Positions 63,350 through 64,000 of a DNA stretch of 64,000 nt are shown in pieces. Under the pieces are notes generated by a model. The model saw only the letters and a list, made by a program, of their open reading frames with translations, made no database searches and was not told where the DNA came from. The stretch spans positions 14,436,193 through 14,500,192 of the forward strand of contig NC_091012.1 in assembly GCF_041146395.1 (NCBI RefSeq), written 5' to 3'. How positions within the stretch are numbered: the stretch's first letter is position 1; every line of letters begins with the position of its first letter. A program made the translations under genes and the position numbers. Source of the stretch: Eulemur rufifrons (lineage: Eukaryota > Chordata > Mammalia > Primates > Lemuridae).

Positions 63350-64000
63350 GAGCTGGTCCCTTCCAGCCCCAGAGCTCTTCAGGTGCCATCTTGAAAGCGA
63401 CGGCGAAACTGCTCGGGAGCCATAAAGTGCCGAGCGGCTCTCTCTGCCCTGCGCCCTCCGCTGGTCTCTGAACCAACGCCAGGAGTGTGGGATATGCATG
63501 AGCACGCTGGGTAGCAATAAAGGGAACAGTTTGGACCCTGGGGCAATCTCCGCCCGGGCCGCGCTCGGGGTGAAGGGGCAGAGCTGAGCTAAGGTGAAAA
63601 AAAAAAAAAAAAAAAAAAAAGAAGAAGAATAGGCTTGCTGAACTATATATTTTATTCTTGGTGAATTTTTTCCGGGGTTTCTTTTTTTTTTTTTTTTTTT
63701 TTTTGCGGCGGCTCACGAGCTGTACAGCCTCGGTGGGCAAATTTGCCCTCCAAGCCTCTGGCTGCCGCGTCTTTTTGAGCGCTGAGGCTGGATCCCCACC
63801 ACCCTCGGAGCTGTTTGGGCGCACAGACGCGATCTTGAAATCCACTGCGAAACAGCCCGGGACTCAGCCGGGCGGGCATGAAGGGGCGGAGCTGCGCTAA
63901 GGCGTAGAAACAAAAACATTAAATGGCCACTGGGGATCCAGCAGAGCAGGCATGAAGGGGCAGAGCTGTGCTAAGGTGTAAAAAAAAAAAAAAAAAAAAT
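63350..64000 (+). repeat. Tandem monomer-like units in the L1 5'UTR
   Basis: The phrase AAGGGGC-GAGCTG-GCTAAGG followed by an A-rich run occurs at about 63,573-63,620, 63,880-63,916 and 63,952-64,000. The first two are preceded by a shared ATCTTGAAA--GACTGCGAAAC-type segment (63,390 and 63,833). This is a monomer-like organisation with a shortened last unit. Confidence 0.7.

Larger units (their letters stand above)
62745..64000 (+). mobile_element. 5'UTR of a full-length-type L1, cut by the window end
   Basis: The start (GAGGCAAAAAAGATGGCGG) has the YY1-type AAGATGGCGG box at 62,754-62,763 expected at the first bases of an L1. The GC-rich leader that follows contains an A-run at about 63,597-63,620 and a T-run at about 63,681-63,704, with repeated units in its second half. 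Neither ORF1 nor ORF2 is reached. No 5' truncation is evident, so the complete element may extend 5 kb or more beyond the window. It lies directly after the FOXK2 pseudogene. Confidence 0.85.

Noticed and set aside
63288..63845. 185-codon minus-strand open frame with a long lysine run
   Set aside because: It lies antisense in a GC-rich L1 5'UTR, and the lysine run comes from the T homopolymer at 63,681-63,704.

Overview
This window is nuclear DNA from a primate, most likely a lemur-type strepsirrhine. The inference rests on three near-complete Alu elements with the lemur-style middle and right arm, and on many 5'-truncated LINE-1 (L1) copies sharing one distinctive G-rich 3' tail. No intact host protein-coding gene is visible. 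The window is accessory sequence: a decaying KRAB zinc-finger (KZNF) cluster, chemoreceptor and processed pseudogenes, and layers of L1 and Alu insertions.

Layout. 1-1740 is GC-rich with no gene I can name, ending abruptly in AT-rich repeat DNA. 2.1-8.7 kb is old L1 mixed with a diverged tandem repeat of roughly 130-145 bp and a younger L1 insert. 9.1-14.5 kb holds the KRAB-A and KRAB-B exons of one KZNF unit (unit A, minus strand), whose finger exon is not in the window. 14.5-19.2 kb is mostly unrecognised. 19.3-21.1 kb is an Alu followed by an L1, and 21.35-21.75 kb is a vomeronasal receptor (V1R) pseudogene. 24.4-27.54 kb is a ZNF91-type finger exon on the minus strand with about 30 recognisable C2H2 units and several disabling lesions. 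28.7-42.6 kb is almost all L1, including one nearly full-length old copy (minus, 30.2-36.6 kb). 42.95-47.25 kb is a direct paralogue of 9.1-14.5 kb and carries the KRAB-B and KRAB-A exons of unit B, which very probably belong to the finger exon at 24.4-27.5 kb. An olfactory receptor (OR14-like) pseudogene follows at 47.3-48.1 kb, then a mariner fragment (49.3-49.7 kb) and an Alu.

53.6-54.5 kb is an MSANTD3 processed pseudogene. 55.1-58.3 kb is old L1 with a younger L1 and an Alu monomer nested in it. 58.75-62.74 kb is a FOXK2 processed pseudogene split by a short solo LTR. From 62.745 kb to the end is the 5'UTR of a full-length-type L1 that runs off the window.

How the parts relate. The two KRAB blocks lie about 34 kb apart in the same orientation, so a KZNF unit was tandemly duplicated. 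Each unit has then been damaged in a different exon: unit A has a 1-bp deletion and a 121-bp tandem duplication in KRAB-A, while unit B has a frameshift in KRAB-B and stops and frameshifts in the finger exon. Several Alu and L1 insertions are present in only one paralogue, so the other paralogue serves as an empty-site record that orders the events.
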